Origin: Cordilura impudica
Lineage: Eukaryota; Arthropoda; Insecta; Diptera; Scathophagidae
Assembly (NCBI GenBank): GCA_963682025.1
Contig: OY821519.1
Span: 16,405,378 to 16,469,377, forward strand
DNA: 64,000 nucleotides
Direction: 5' to 3'
Part shown: positions 44,725-56,298 of the stretch, in pieces
Layout of the letters: each line of letters starts with the position of its first letter
How positions within the stretch are numbered: position 1 is the stretch's first letter
The notes under the pieces: model-generated
Told to the model about the DNA's origin: nothing
What the model saw: only the letters and a program-made list of their open reading frames with translations
Databases searched by the model: none
Made by a program: the position numbers and the translations under genes

Positions 44725-46740
44725 ATGGATCGAAACGCGATGTTATTCGAATTATCAGAAATCGATTGTGACTCCATTTATTGTATACATACGGTTGATA
44801 ATCAGGTCAGTTTTTTAGAAAAAAATTTGTCACATATATTCCACAAATCTGTACCTTTAAAAAAATTGAATGCAATAACAAAAAGAAACCTTCGATCAGT
44901 CAACAGATTAAGGATAAAATCAGTAAAAGGGATAAAGCATTTAAAAGTTGGAAGCTGTTTAAAACAGATAATTTACATGACGAATATTCCAAAGCTAGCA
45001 AACAAGTAAAGAAAATTATAAAAACTGCTAAATCTGCATACAACTCTAGCCTATTTATTTCTGCTGCAGAATCTAAAAAAAAATTGGAAAATTATACGAG
45101 AAATCGGTGTCAGTAAATCTAAGGAAATTGTCAATTCTAAAATAAATATTGATTTGATTAACGAATCTTTTACAAATATTCCAAGCATACCCATAAATAA
45201 TGGATACTATACCCATAAATCTCATATTAGTTCTACTTTATACGAAAATGTATTTTCTTTCAATGCGTAAACCAACTGAAGGTACCCCTGTCATGTTGTA
45301 AAATCTAATGCTTTTGCTTCTGATAACATACATTCCAGATTCTTAAAGGAAATTATCCCTCAACTGTTATCTCAAATTACCCATATTTGTAACACTATTA
45401 TCACAAAAAGTGTATTTCCTCAAAGTTGGAAATATGCTCAAATTTTACCCGTTCCTAAATCAAATAAATACTATCGTCCCATTGCTATCGTCCCAGTCCT
45501 ATCATACTTGGCTAAAGTACTTGAAAGGTTATTTCATCAGCAAATTGGAAAATATGTCAGGAATAAGGGGTCTACTCTCAGACAGACAATCAGGCCTTTG
45601 TCGTAAACATAGCTGTATAACTTCACTTATTGATGTGTCTGAAGATATTCTTGGGTGTATTGATGACGGTAGCATTGCATTTCTAGTGCTCTTAGATCAT
45701 TCGAAGGCATTCGATAATGTGAATCATGAAATACTCTACATGACGCTGAGAACTTTTTTTGGTTTCTCTCGTTCCGCAATTCGTCTTATATCGGTTTAAT
45801 TAACAAATCGACAAAAATACGTTCACGCCACTAATAAAATGTCAAATGTGCTTCCAGTAAAAAAAGGCGTCCCGCAATGTTCGATTCTAGGATCGATATA
45901 TAAAAAAATTGGCCCACGCACTTTTATATTGTAACGTTCATATGTATGCTGATGATGGGCAACTTTACGTTTGTATTAACCAAATAACCGTGTTGTGAAC
46001 CTTAATGTGTATCTTAAACAAGTTCATTTATGGGCTATGTCTAAATCCAGCAAAGTCTAAATTCATCATTATTAACCGAAGATCTGTTCTTCCACCTGCT
46101 GTACCAGTTTTTTTTTTTTTCTTAACCTTCAAATTATTGAAGTTACACAAAAAACCAAAAATCTTGGAATTATTTTAATTAAAACTCTCTCTTATATAAA
46201 ATTCGCTTCGGGAAAAACGCATTCAATGCTTCGATCACTGCGGAAAACTCAACATCTTGCACCAGTCAATGTACGAGTTCTACTTGCAAAAACCTATCTT
46301 ATTCCGACTTTGTTGTACGGATGCGGACTATTTGCTATCTATGATTCTATTAGCTTTAGGAAATTAACAACCACTTTCAATTCTATATTAAGAAACGTCT
46401 ATAATTTGAAAAGATCATCCCACATAACACCGTATGTAGAAAAACTTTACGGTGTGAATTTTTCGATTTCCTGATGATAAGATCATTGATACAGTTGCAT
46501 AAGATTATATTTACACGTGAGCCTATAAATCTGTTTAGTCGGATGTCCTTTTCTAATTCAAGAAGAAATAATTCTATAATTTAAATAAGGCATAGAAGTT
46601 TGATCTTTGAATGGCCAACTCTATAATATTTAGGCATCGCAGGATATTTGGGAGAACTATTTTCCGATATTTGAATAACATTTAAATGTTATTTTTGTTG
46701 TCTTACTTTTATAAAAATTGTAAATTATCTTTACATTAAA
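44725..46740 (+). pseudogene. Non-LTR retrotransposon ORF2 relic (CR1/Jockey-like RT)
   Basis: The segment before the reverse transcriptase is visible as ELSEIDCDSIYCIHTVDNQV and NLHDEYSKASKQVKKIIKTA with AKSAYNSSLFISA near 44975-45065. The polymerase follows: LLSDRQSGLCRKHSC, VLLDHSKAFDNVNHEIL (first catalytic Asp near 45690-45715) and MYADDGQL (YADD at 45945-45956). Then comes the thumb (RVLLAKTYLIPTLLYGCGLF, SFRKLTTTFNSILRNVYNLK) to SHITPYVEKLYGVNF. Several stops and frameshifts and a deletion near 45895 disable it. The endonuclease is missing. Confidence 0.78.
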
Positions 46741-46781
46741 TACTGTTCATTTATTAGATATCACATTTTACCGATTCATTT

Positions 46782-47122
46782 TCTATAATATTAATTGGTA
46801 AGGCGGTCTCTTGTGACCGATGATTTGTTACACAGTTTTCTCCCGATTTTGACCAAACGTAACTTATTTGAAAGGTATTTCTTTTTAGCTGTCCACCAGA
46901 TTTACAGATTTTTACATTTTTAAATTTTTTTGAGTAGAATGTATTTAAGGTTGCTACTAATACATACGTAAATTATACAATGCTACGTGTATCCGTGAGT
47001 TTGTTCTCTTCATTCACAGTAATATTTGCGTTGAATTGAAAAATAATTTTGGACATAAACCAATAATATTTAAAAAGTGCTGACTTGTGATTTGGCTAAA
47101 ATTGATTAGCATAAATTTAGGT
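46782..47122 (+). mobile_element. Short Helitron family H, copy 9, 3'-truncated
   Basis: Starts TCTATAATATTAATTGGTAA and follows the family as far as AAAATTGATTAGCATAAATT. The hairpin and CTAG end are missing. It sits between two pieces of the same LINE family. Confidence 0.75.
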
Positions 47123-47384
47123 TCTGTGTTCATTATTCGATCTGGTAGTTTTAATATCAATCTCCTAGTCTTATTGTACAGGACACAAAAACAAAAAAAA
47201 AACAAAAAAAATAAATTTAATAATTTTCAATATTTTTTACAAATGGATGCAAGAAGACAGACAATCGTCAGACCTCGTTTTACTTTCACTATTAACTATG
47301 AACCATAGCTCGTTAGCAGTGATAGAAGATAATTTCTCTGGAAATAATTTCGTTCGAAATATTTCGATAACGAATGTGACGATT

Positions 47385-47770
47385 CGATCTTCGTGCTTCC
47401 ACCTGCTATACTATATATTATTCTTAACCGCCAGATTACCGAAATTACACAAAAAACCAAAAATTCTGGAAGTATTTTAAATAACTTTCATCTGGTCTGA
47501 CCATATACAAGTCGCTTCGGGAAAACATATTCGATTTCTGTGAAAAACCTAACACCTTACACTGGGTCATGTAGGAGTTCTACTTGCGACAACCCATCTT
47601 ATTTCAAATTTATTGCTCAGATGCAAACTATTTGCTAGCTGTGATTTAATTTGCTTTAGGAAATTAACAACTACTTTCAATTCTATATTAAGATATGTCT
47701 ATAATTTGGAAAGATCATCCCACATAACACCGTATGCACGAAAACTTTCCGGTGATTTTTGATTTTTTAA
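47385..47770 (+). pseudogene. Second partial copy of the 44.7-kb LINE, thumb region
   Basis: Collinear with 46085-46475: TTCCACCTGCTATACTATAT, TACACAAAAAACCAAAAATT, TTCAATTCTATATTAAGATA and AAAGATCATCCCACATAACA. More decayed than the first copy, with no open frame of note. A separate truncated insertion or a local duplication. Confidence 0.7.
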
Positions 47771-48668
47771 TGTAGTAAAAAAGTCATAAAAAATTTATGT
47801 TTTTAAGTCTTTTTTTTTTGAGAGATTGAAGAAATATCTATCTAAATTATTTGGGACAAATTTTGCTAAGAAGTATAGGTAGAAAGTTACATAGATGAGA
47901 AAAAACACCAACTCAGAGAGTTCTTGGCCGATCTTGTTGAAAAATTGTGTTTAAATTTGGTGCAAATTTCATCCCAATCGGAAGACATCGGTTTCAAAAG
48001 TTGGGTCACTTGACATGAAACCCTCCATTTATATATATAAATTTTTGAAACAAATATTTATTTTTTCACAAAAAATTTTTCACAAAAAAAAAAAAAAAAA
48101 ATTATTTTCACCACAAAAATGTTTTATAAAAAAAACTGTTCCCAAAAAATAAGTTCGGTCCAAATATTACATAATTCAAGATGCAGTATATAAATGTTTT
48201 TTTTTGGCTTGGAAAAAGATGTAGTAATTACCTATCTTTCATTTTACTTTATCAAAATTTTGCTGGGCTTTAATTAAAAAAGTGAAATATTTTAGTAAAA
48301 GAAATGTGCATTACATTACATTCATAATATTTTCTAAATTGCAGAAAAACAATTTTTTTTGTCTTCATAATTTCTGGCAAAAAATGACGTTTTCAATAGA
48401 GAAAAGAAATAAACTGTTGTAAAGAACAAATTGTTCGAGAAATCTTTTACTAACTAATGATTCAAAAACAAAATGTTGATTTATTTTCAAATATTTACAG
48501 CTGATGCCAATGTTTTTATTCGCACATTAGGATGGCTCTTGTTGCTGTACCATGATAAACGCTAGTACTTTGAAGTTTTGTAGTAAGAAATTGCGAAAGA
48601 CCATTTTCGAATTCCCTCGAATCATTCAATCCTCTCAACGATAGTATTGTCAAATTAACAAATTAATT
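47771..48668. other. Non-coding AT-rich stretch
   Basis: Contains TTTTTCACAAAAAA-type irregular repeats at 48040-48190 and nothing else recognised. Confidence 0.4.
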
Positions 48669-49360
48669 CTGTGGTTTTCTGGAATAACCGCGTATGGCCA
48701 TTTTTGTCAGTTTTGAGTTAACGATGGCAAATATTTTAATTTTTAACGCTCTTTACATGTGTTAATTTTTTTTTTTTAATATTGACCATTTCTGACTAAA
48801 ATGTTTATTACATCAATTTGCAGCACTAATGACGTTTGATCGCTGTCAAATTATTTTCTCAGAAAACGACACATAGCGACACACGTTGTTATTAATGAAA
48901 AAAAATGCAAAATAATTTTGGATTAGTTTTCAGTTTATAACCACTTATAAAAACTTGTGTATTTATTTCTGTTATTTTTTGTCACTATTATTCCTGATAC
49001 GTTGTTATATTCTCATCCTAAGTCCCGTTAACTTTTTGTTGACGATCAAAAAAATCCATTTTTCAAGCAACAACAACTTATGTCTACATGGGTGGTTGCA
49101 TTGGTAGTTTTCTTTTTCAAAGAAAACGACGTTTGTCGACATAAGTTGTTTTATCTGCACACACTTTAATTCTATTATACATATTGTTTTTTCATCCTTC
49201 TCTAGGATCTATTCCTCTGAAGATTTTTGACTCAAAATTTTATATAACGCATTTACTGCCCATATCTACAGGGCTGTTAAATAAAAAGCTCTAAAATCTT
49301 TTTTGGCTCCCCTGAACATTTTGGTTTTATGACATACGCGGTTATTATAGAAAACCACAG
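48669..49360. mobile_element. TIR element family M4, copy B, 4-bp target duplication
   Basis: Left end CTGTGGTTTTCTGGAATAAC then CGCGTATGG; right end CATACGCGGTTATTATAGAA then AACCACAG. Flanked by AATT on both sides (48665-48668, 49361-49364). At 692 bp it is non-coding, with an internal inverted pair ACAACTTATGTCTAC / GTCGACATAAGTTGT. Collinear with copy A at 52392-53519. No transposase, so the superfamily is unknown. Confidence 0.8.
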
Positions 49361-49454
49361 AATTGTCATATAAAATATTTAAAGGAAACTTTCCCGTGAA
49401 AAATTTTCTTTTTTTATTCGAGAATGAAGATGAAACTATTTTTAAACTCTTTCT

Positions 49455-49740
49455 TTTAACTCATACTCTTTGTCTGTCTGTTTGTCCGCCATGGGGCAAC
49501 CCCATTCCCCCTCATCAAATTGATTTGAAATGTGGCCCATGTCTTGTTGTGACTACAAATTAGTTTTGGGGTAGTCTCGCGCAGTCATGCACAGTCACGC
49601 ACAGTCACGCAGTGCTTTAAAACCCATTTCCCCTTATCCGATCAATCTTAAACATGGTCCATAGACTTTTTGTGATCAAAGATTAATTTTAAAATAGTCA
49701 CGCAAAGTAACGCACAGTTATGGAGAGATTCAAAACTCAC
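49455..49740. repeat. Two units of the trimeric ~110-bp repeat
   Basis: GTCTGTCTGTTTGTCCGCCA leads into CATGGGGCAACCCCATTCCC, as in the TIR element at 28731. A type-A unit and a second unit follow (CATGGTCCATAGACTTTTTG, TTTTAAAATAGTCACGC). This links the tandem array to one arm of that TIR element. Confidence 0.7.
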
Positions 49741-51959
49741 ATGCATAAGGAAAGAAAGAGTTTTAATAAAAACTTTGTTTCTATCGTTTATATTATTTAT
49801 GGATAATCAATTCATTAATAGAATGTGAATGAAACAATATTTATTTAATAATTTTTTAAATTAAAATTGTACTTTAAAATATTAACAAATATTTTTATTT
49901 AAAATATAAATTGTTCACTAATGTTCTTTTAAAGAATTAAAAAATGTAAAATTTTTAAAAAGTATTGAATTTTTATTTTGGTAATTTTCCTTCAAAGTAT
50001 GATCTATAGAAAAGGCTGAGTAGATGCTCCTTGCAAATGCTTAAAAAAATAAATTGACAAGTTTAACTAAAATGAATGTCGCCCTAATGTTCAGAAATAT
50101 TTTCATAGAAAATAACATAAATTTTCCATGATTTTCCTTCTTCTTATTTCAATACAACCAAAGAAGCAACAATTTTGCTTTACTGCAACGTTTTGTGTTC
50201 TTGTTTTTTAAGATTCGTTACACTTGAGTTTAATTAGCCCTGAAAAAACGGAAACCCAAGTAGAAAAAAAACACAGAATTGCATTACAAATGTTGTAACA
50301 AAAACAAAATAACAATAATAATATTTATGTATGTATATAGAATTTACAACAGATTCTATAAATGTTTATTACGTTTTGTATACCATCCATCCTTTTTAGG
50401 AAGAAAGCTGGCATCTACTGTGTTGTTGTTTTTTTTTTTTTTTTAATTAATTATTCCTTGCAACATAAGTAGCATTAAAGCACAGAATGATGATATACGT
50501 TTTTAGTATTATGGAATGTTTGTGGAACGAAAGACCATTTTGTGGGTAATGTCTTACAGATGCTTTAATTACCAGCAGATAAACGTTGTGATTCTAATGC
50601 AATATATCATACAATATTATTATTATTATTATTATTTGTATTCTGATTATATTTGTGTTGTTAAATGTTGTCTTAATGGTTTGAAGAATTTAATTGCATT
50701 TTTTTTTTTTTTGCTAACCTGCTTTCACATTCATAAATAATTGGATATACAGCTAGGAGAGAATTTTCAAACGAGTGGAACAGTCATTTTTATCATGTAC
50801 AAGTAGGTATATGGCCTTCAGTTCGTCTTAAAGAGTGTGTTATGTACGAATTTGATCATAATAACTTTAAGATATTTGTTGCCTGCTTTTAGGGATTAAT
50901 AGATTGTAATGGCTTTTGCTCATCAAATGACCTAGTGGTTGGACTGAGTATATCACAAGATCATATTTATAAATTCCTCTGTAGCCTCAAATTTTTGAAA
51001 TAAAGAAAATAAACTGTTTTTGATCCTTACGCCCTAAGACATTTAATTCTCACTTATTTTTAAATTTATATTGCATTTTAAATAGAAAAATAAAGCAAGT
51101 TTTCAAATATTCATACATATTTCTATTTTTTTTTGCAGATTGGAGATTTGGCATTAACATTTAAGTTTTTCAGATTGCTATAATGTCTTGAAATTAAAAA
51201 TTGACAAATTGACGGTGTACTTTTTCTGTCAAACTTTAACAAAAATGTTGTGGAAATTTGACAATAACATTCCAAATTTTAGCTTTCTCGAATTTGTTTT
51301 ACATCATACAATATAAAGCTTTTTAAGATTTCCTTTTAGGTTAATTTATGCTGACGAATTCTCGGTTCCAGTAAGTCCCGCAAATGCTCTGTAAGATTAA
51401 GATTGGATTATTGGGTAGTGCGACCGCAGCTTGATATTGTGTGTCGTATTTTTTAGATAATTTTCTTGTCGGATCCCATAATACTCTCCAAGGCCCAGTT
51501 GTTGTGCGCTTTATTTTAAATTTTCTTTCAAAATGTTTATGTATACATATCAATCCATTACATTTACAATAAACATGAGTTTACTAACCTCCTTCTCTAC
51601 CATACAATCCCAAACCATAACTAATGCCACCTCCACCATATAAGGCCGTAGGAAAAATATATTCTTTACTTAATGCAGTTATTTATGATTTTTCTTAAGC
51701 TAATTGGGCCTATTATATTAATGTAAATAAAAAACATTTTATTACATATTTCTCCCAACGTTTCATCAATTTCTTGTTGTCTATTTAATTTTTTCAAAAA
51801 CATTAAATTAATACAAAAATAGTCTACATCATACATTATAAACTTACAATTTTCAATTAATTTTTCGCATTAAATATTGACTGCAGCTTACATAAAATAA
51901 AGAACATAAAACATTTAACATATACTAGAATTAAATTAAACACACAACTTAAAATAATA
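49741..51959. other. Non-coding AT-rich stretch with (TTA)n
   Basis: A (TTA)n run lies at about 50613-50636 and T-runs near 50428-50442 and 50700-50712. The 70-residue minus-strand frame at 51341-51553 has no recognised motif. Nothing else seen. Confidence 0.45.
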
Positions 51960-51974
51960 TCACAGTTTTTGCTT

Positions 51975-52387
51975 CTATTTTATTGGAACTCTGTAACTAG
52001 TACTTATATTATCTGTGTCTTCCTTTAGATTCATCGTTTTGTCTATTTTTTGTTGTATGCGTAAGCTTTCAATTGTGTAAGGTTTTTTAAGTTTTGTTTC
52101 TATGTCCAGTATTCTTATTCTATTGAAGTCGGGTTCATGTTTTTCGTTGATCATATGTTTTGACAAGGCTGTTGATTGCCTTTGTTTTTCAATGTCATTT
52201 TTGTGTTCACTCACTCTTGTTTGTCGATTTCTTTTTGTTGTGCCGATGTAAATTAGATCACATTTTTGTTCGTCATTTCCCTTACATGCTATTTCGTACA
52301 CAACATTGTTTTGTTGTTGTTTTTCAACATGTGCTTTAATTTTGGAAAAAACAGAGTTGAGTGTAGTGTGTGGTTTGTAGGCGAAAC
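51975..52387 (-). pseudogene. Penelope-like element, GIY-YIG endonuclease part
   Basis: From 52387 the minus strand reads CFAYKPHTTLNSVFSKIKAH and VEKQQQNNVVYEIACKG. DLIYIGTTKRNRQTRVSEHK follows, then a C-terminal tail to the stop at 51975. VVYEI-C-...YIG-T-R---R--EH is the GIY-YIG nuclease pattern of Penelope-like elements (known family trait), with the usual Y, Y-I-G, R and EH residues present. It nicks the target for insertion. It was cut from its reverse transcriptase by a TIR element. An AATAAA lies just past the stop. Confidence 0.87.
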
Positions 52388-52391
52388 ATAT

Positions 52392-53519
52392 CTGTGATTT
52401 TCTGGAATAACCGCGTATGTCCACTTTTGTCAGTTTTCAGTTAACGATGTATTAACGCTCTTTACATGTGTTAAATTTTTTTAAAAAAAATATTGACCAT
52501 TTCTGAGTTTTGATTTATAAACATCTATCTATACGCGCAGGGGGGGTAAATTTCTATTTCACAATACAATCACAAAAACAGTGTAACACGTAATAGGTGA
52601 AAGCTGACACATAACGCTGTGTGACTTATGATTGTATTGGTGAAAAAATTATGATATAACATTATTTTTTTATGCCACTTTTTTAAAAGCGTCATCTATG
52701 TATCACTTATATACGTTTATATTGGGATATTTTTAACGTTTTACAGCAAAGGGTTGTTGAATTAGCTGAAACAGTTTTTGCTATAAGTGATACATAGATG
52801 GCGCTTTCTGTTTGATTTTAAAAAATGACATAAAAAAATCTTTAATTACAAGATGTTTACACATCTTCCCTGTGATCGGACTCACATGAATTTTTTTTAA
52901 ATAACGACGTAACTTAAATGTTTTAAATTAATTTGCAGCACCAACGACGTATATCAACCTATGTTTGATCGCTGATACATTATTTTCTCAGAAATCGACA
53001 CATAGCGACATACGCTGTTATTAATGGAAAGAAATGCAAAATAATTTTGGATTATTTTTCAGTTTATAACCACTTATAAAAACTTGTGTGTTTATTTGTT
53101 ATTTTTTGTCACTATTATTCTTGATACGTTGTTTCATTTTCATCCTAAGTCCCGTTAACTTTTTGTTGACGAACAAAAGAATCCATTTTTCAAGCAACAA
53201 CAACTTGTGTCTACATGGGTTGTTGCATTGGTAGTTTTCTTTTTCAAAGAAAACGACGTTTGTCGACCTATGTTGTTTTATCTGCACACACTTTAAGTGT
53301 TATTTACATATTGTTTTTTCGTCCTTCTCTAGGATCTATTCCTCTGAAGATTTTTGACTCAAAATTTTATTTAAAGTATTTATTGCCCATATCTACAGGA
53401 CTGTTAAATAAAAAGCTCTAAAAACTTGATATCGAGCCCATAATTTCAAATATAACGTTTTTTAGCTCCCCTGAACATTTTGATTTTATGACATACGCGG
53501 TTATTCTAGAAAACTACAG
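52392..53519. mobile_element. TIR element family M4, copy A, inserted in the Penelope gene
   Basis: Left end CTGTGATTTTCTGGAATAAC then CGCGTATGTCC; right end GACATACGCGGTTATTCTAG then AAAACTACAG. Flanked by ATAT on both sides (52388-52391, 53520-53523). Taking it out with one ATAT leaves the Penelope frame open across the join (RNI followed by CFAYKPH). At 1128 bp it is longer than copy B because of an extra block at about 52509-52915. Confidence 0.83.
52509..52915. mobile_element. Insert within M4 copy A, absent from copy B
   Basis: Copy B runs directly from TTGACCATTTCTGA to ATGTTTATTACATCAATTTG, whereas copy A has about 400 bp between the corresponding points. The insert contains an inverted pair GCGTCATCTATGTATCACTT / AAGTGATACATAGATGGCGC around 52690-52805 and near-palindromic CGCTGTGTGACTTATGA. 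Exact ends and target duplication are not clear. Probably a further foldback element. Confidence 0.5.
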
Positions 53520-54480
53520 ATATGTTTCGTGTTTCTATTGTTGTTTCAATATTCTTATTGTTCGTCAAGTCAGGAATAAACTTTACACTGTGAAAAACTT
53601 TGTCGTTGATTTCAGTGTTATTTGGAGATATGTTGTTTTTTAATTTTCTTTGCGTTTCTTCAACTAGTTGTTTTATAAGTTTTATTGGAAAACTATTATT
53701 TATTAATATTGATGTGATTTTCTTTATATTTTTGATATGAAATTCCTCGTCACTTATATGTAGTACCCTAAAAATTAAATTTTTCGCCGAATTTATTATT
53801 TGGTATTTTGGTTGTGTTGCGTTGAAATTCATCAGTCTTCCAGAAGATGTTTCTTTTGAATACCAGTCAAATTTAATCAGACTATTGTGTCTATATATGT
53901 ATGTGTCCAAGTATGCAATTTTATTATGTGTCTCAATTACCGTAGTGAACTGAATTTTAGGATGATATGAGTTGAGAATATTCAGGATCTCTTCTTTGTC
54001 GTCACGTTTTACTATAGCAAATATGTCATCTACATATTTCACTATGTATTTTAAATTAATATTTTTCTTCTTTAACTCGGTTATTGCTTCGTCAAGTAGA
54101 CTGACTAATATTTTTCGGTATTCCGAAGACTTGGCTGTAGATTTTATTTCCGTAAACAAAATAATTGTTATCCATTAGGCAAAATTTGATTATTTTTAAG
54201 AAGTTAGCTCTCGAAATTTTAGTTATGTTCTTTATTGTATCCCATTTTCCCATTATGTTTTTTATTGCCGCATGCACAGGTATGTTAGTAAATAAAGACA
54301 CGACATCAAAAGATATTAGAACTTCAATATCTGCTATATTTTTATGTTGTAATTGTTTTTTAAGCTCCATAAAATTTTTAATGTTATATTTTTCTAAAAT
54401 TATGTGTTTTAAAAGTTGACTAATATATTTTGAGAGTTGATAACATGGGACATTCATTGAAGAAACAATTGGTCTAACTT
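53506..54480 (-). pseudogene. Penelope-like element, reverse transcriptase part
   Basis: The minus strand begins at the truncated 5' end with RPIVSSMNVPCYQLSKYISQ. It shows LISFDVVSLFTNIPVHAAIK (first catalytic Asp), QVFGIPKN near 54110 and, after a frameshift in the 54092-54159 overlap, LKYIVKYVDDIFAIVK (YVDD box). TTVIETHNKIAYLDTYIYRH follows, up to RNI at 53524. These match the Penelope-type reverse transcriptase (SFDV-SLFTN-P and Y-DD). Truncated upstream of the RT, one frameshift, then interrupted by the M4 element. Otherwise open for over 200 codons. Confidence 0.87.
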
Positions 54481-55625
54481 ATTTCCTTTAATGCCGAAAT
54501 TTTAAAACTTGCCTCAATCTTAAAATAAAACACGTTTCCCAAATTCATGTTCAAAGTCCTTACGTTTTTTCTTTGACATCGGATGTATTTGCCAAAGAAT
54601 TCTTTGACTTTAGAAATAATTTGGGAAGCAGTACAAACGACTCATTTCTAGGCTTAAGTTAATTTTCCTCTTGTCCCGATTTACTTGATTTTGGGATTCA
54701 TCTCAAAATATTGTTTTCAAAAGAAATCAAAGCAACTTTATACCAATAAATTCCTCTTTTAATAAAATCAAACTCGATGTAGCAGATCTGCACGCCTTTG
54801 CATAATTCGTGGAACTCCCCTAATTGTAAGTGTACGAAAACTTTTTCTTGCTTTTTTTTTTGCATTGTAAACAAACAAATTGAGTAGAATATTCCGTAAG
54901 TTTTTTGAAAAAGAATTAAAATTCCCAATCTGTCAATGGTAACAAGTTCGAAACTGAAAATATTTTTTTTTTTTATCAATATTTAAAATTTTATCTTCAA
55001 ATGTCGGGATACTTTTCCTAGCAAGTGTATGGAATTTTCAATTGTTTTTTCAAGATTCACAATTTTTCATCTCAATCTTTATTTAGAGCTTTTCATGCTG
55101 TCTTTCAGTATTCTATTCACTGAAACCTATTTTTTTTCACTCTCGTACAATGGGACTGACTCTTAAACTTCAAGATAATTAATTATATTCTGTGAAGGCA
55201 GGAAATAGCTTCATTAATAAGTATATGGCATTGCTCAAAACCTTTTCCTTGCCATCCAATATTACCTTGCCGAAAAAAAATTTAATTTGAGAACGTTTCC
55301 TTAAAGAAAATTAAAATCTGCTTGAATCTTGAAACTTTGTATATATTGCATCCATAGATCATCATTCGAAACAGAGAGAATATTAATGTATCTGCCAAGT
55401 TATTTAGTTTTTTATCAGGAATATCTGAATTTATTACTTTCTTTTACATTTTTCAACATTTTTTTTTAAATTTCCCCAACATTTGAACTCTCATTTATAA
55501 GAAAACGGTTGTAAGTTTTCCAATTTTGCTTCGATTTAAATAAAAGTTTTTTTTGCTCTTAATGAAATTTAGCGAAGAACACTGCTTCAAACATCTCGAT
55601 GTTTTAAAGAGTCAAAAAATAAGTA
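54481..55625. other. Non-coding AT-rich stretch, no feature seen
   Basis: No repeat family or motif-bearing frame recognised between the Penelope relic and element D. Confidence 0.4.
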
Positions 55626-56266
55626 AACAAGTAAGAGTGTTAAATTCGGCTGTGTCGAATTTTTTGATACCCTCCACCTGAGTCTTAAACTCTATATTAC
55701 ACCCAATGTTGAGTACGGCTACCACTATTAAACTTTTGCCGATACTGAAACATTAAATCCGAATACCAAAATTCAAATGATTCTTGGCTAAGAACTATTA
55801 TTATTCATTTTTCAGTTTTCATTTTCCATTTTTAATTTTCAATTTTAATTTTCAATTTGCCATTTTTCATTTTTCAATTTTCATATTCCATTTTTCAATT
55901 TTCAATTTCCATTTTTCATTTTTAAATTTTCATTTTCCATTTTTCAATTTTCATTTTTCATTTTTGAATTTTCATTTTCCATTTTTCATTTTTCAGTTTT
56001 CATTATCCATTTTCCATTTTTCATTTTTCATTTTCCTTTTTTAATTTTCCATTTTCCGTTTTTCGTTTTCAAATTTTTATTTTCAATTTTCCATTTTTCA
56101 TTATTCATTTTTAATTTTTTATTTTTCATTTTTATTTTTCATTTTCCATTCTTCATTTTTCCATTTTTCAATTCTCATTTTCCATTTTGCATTTTCCATA
56201 TTCAATTTTTCAATTTTCATTTTCCATTTTACATTTTATAATTTTCATTTTCCATTTCCATTTTCC

Positions 56267-56298
<32 letters not shown>

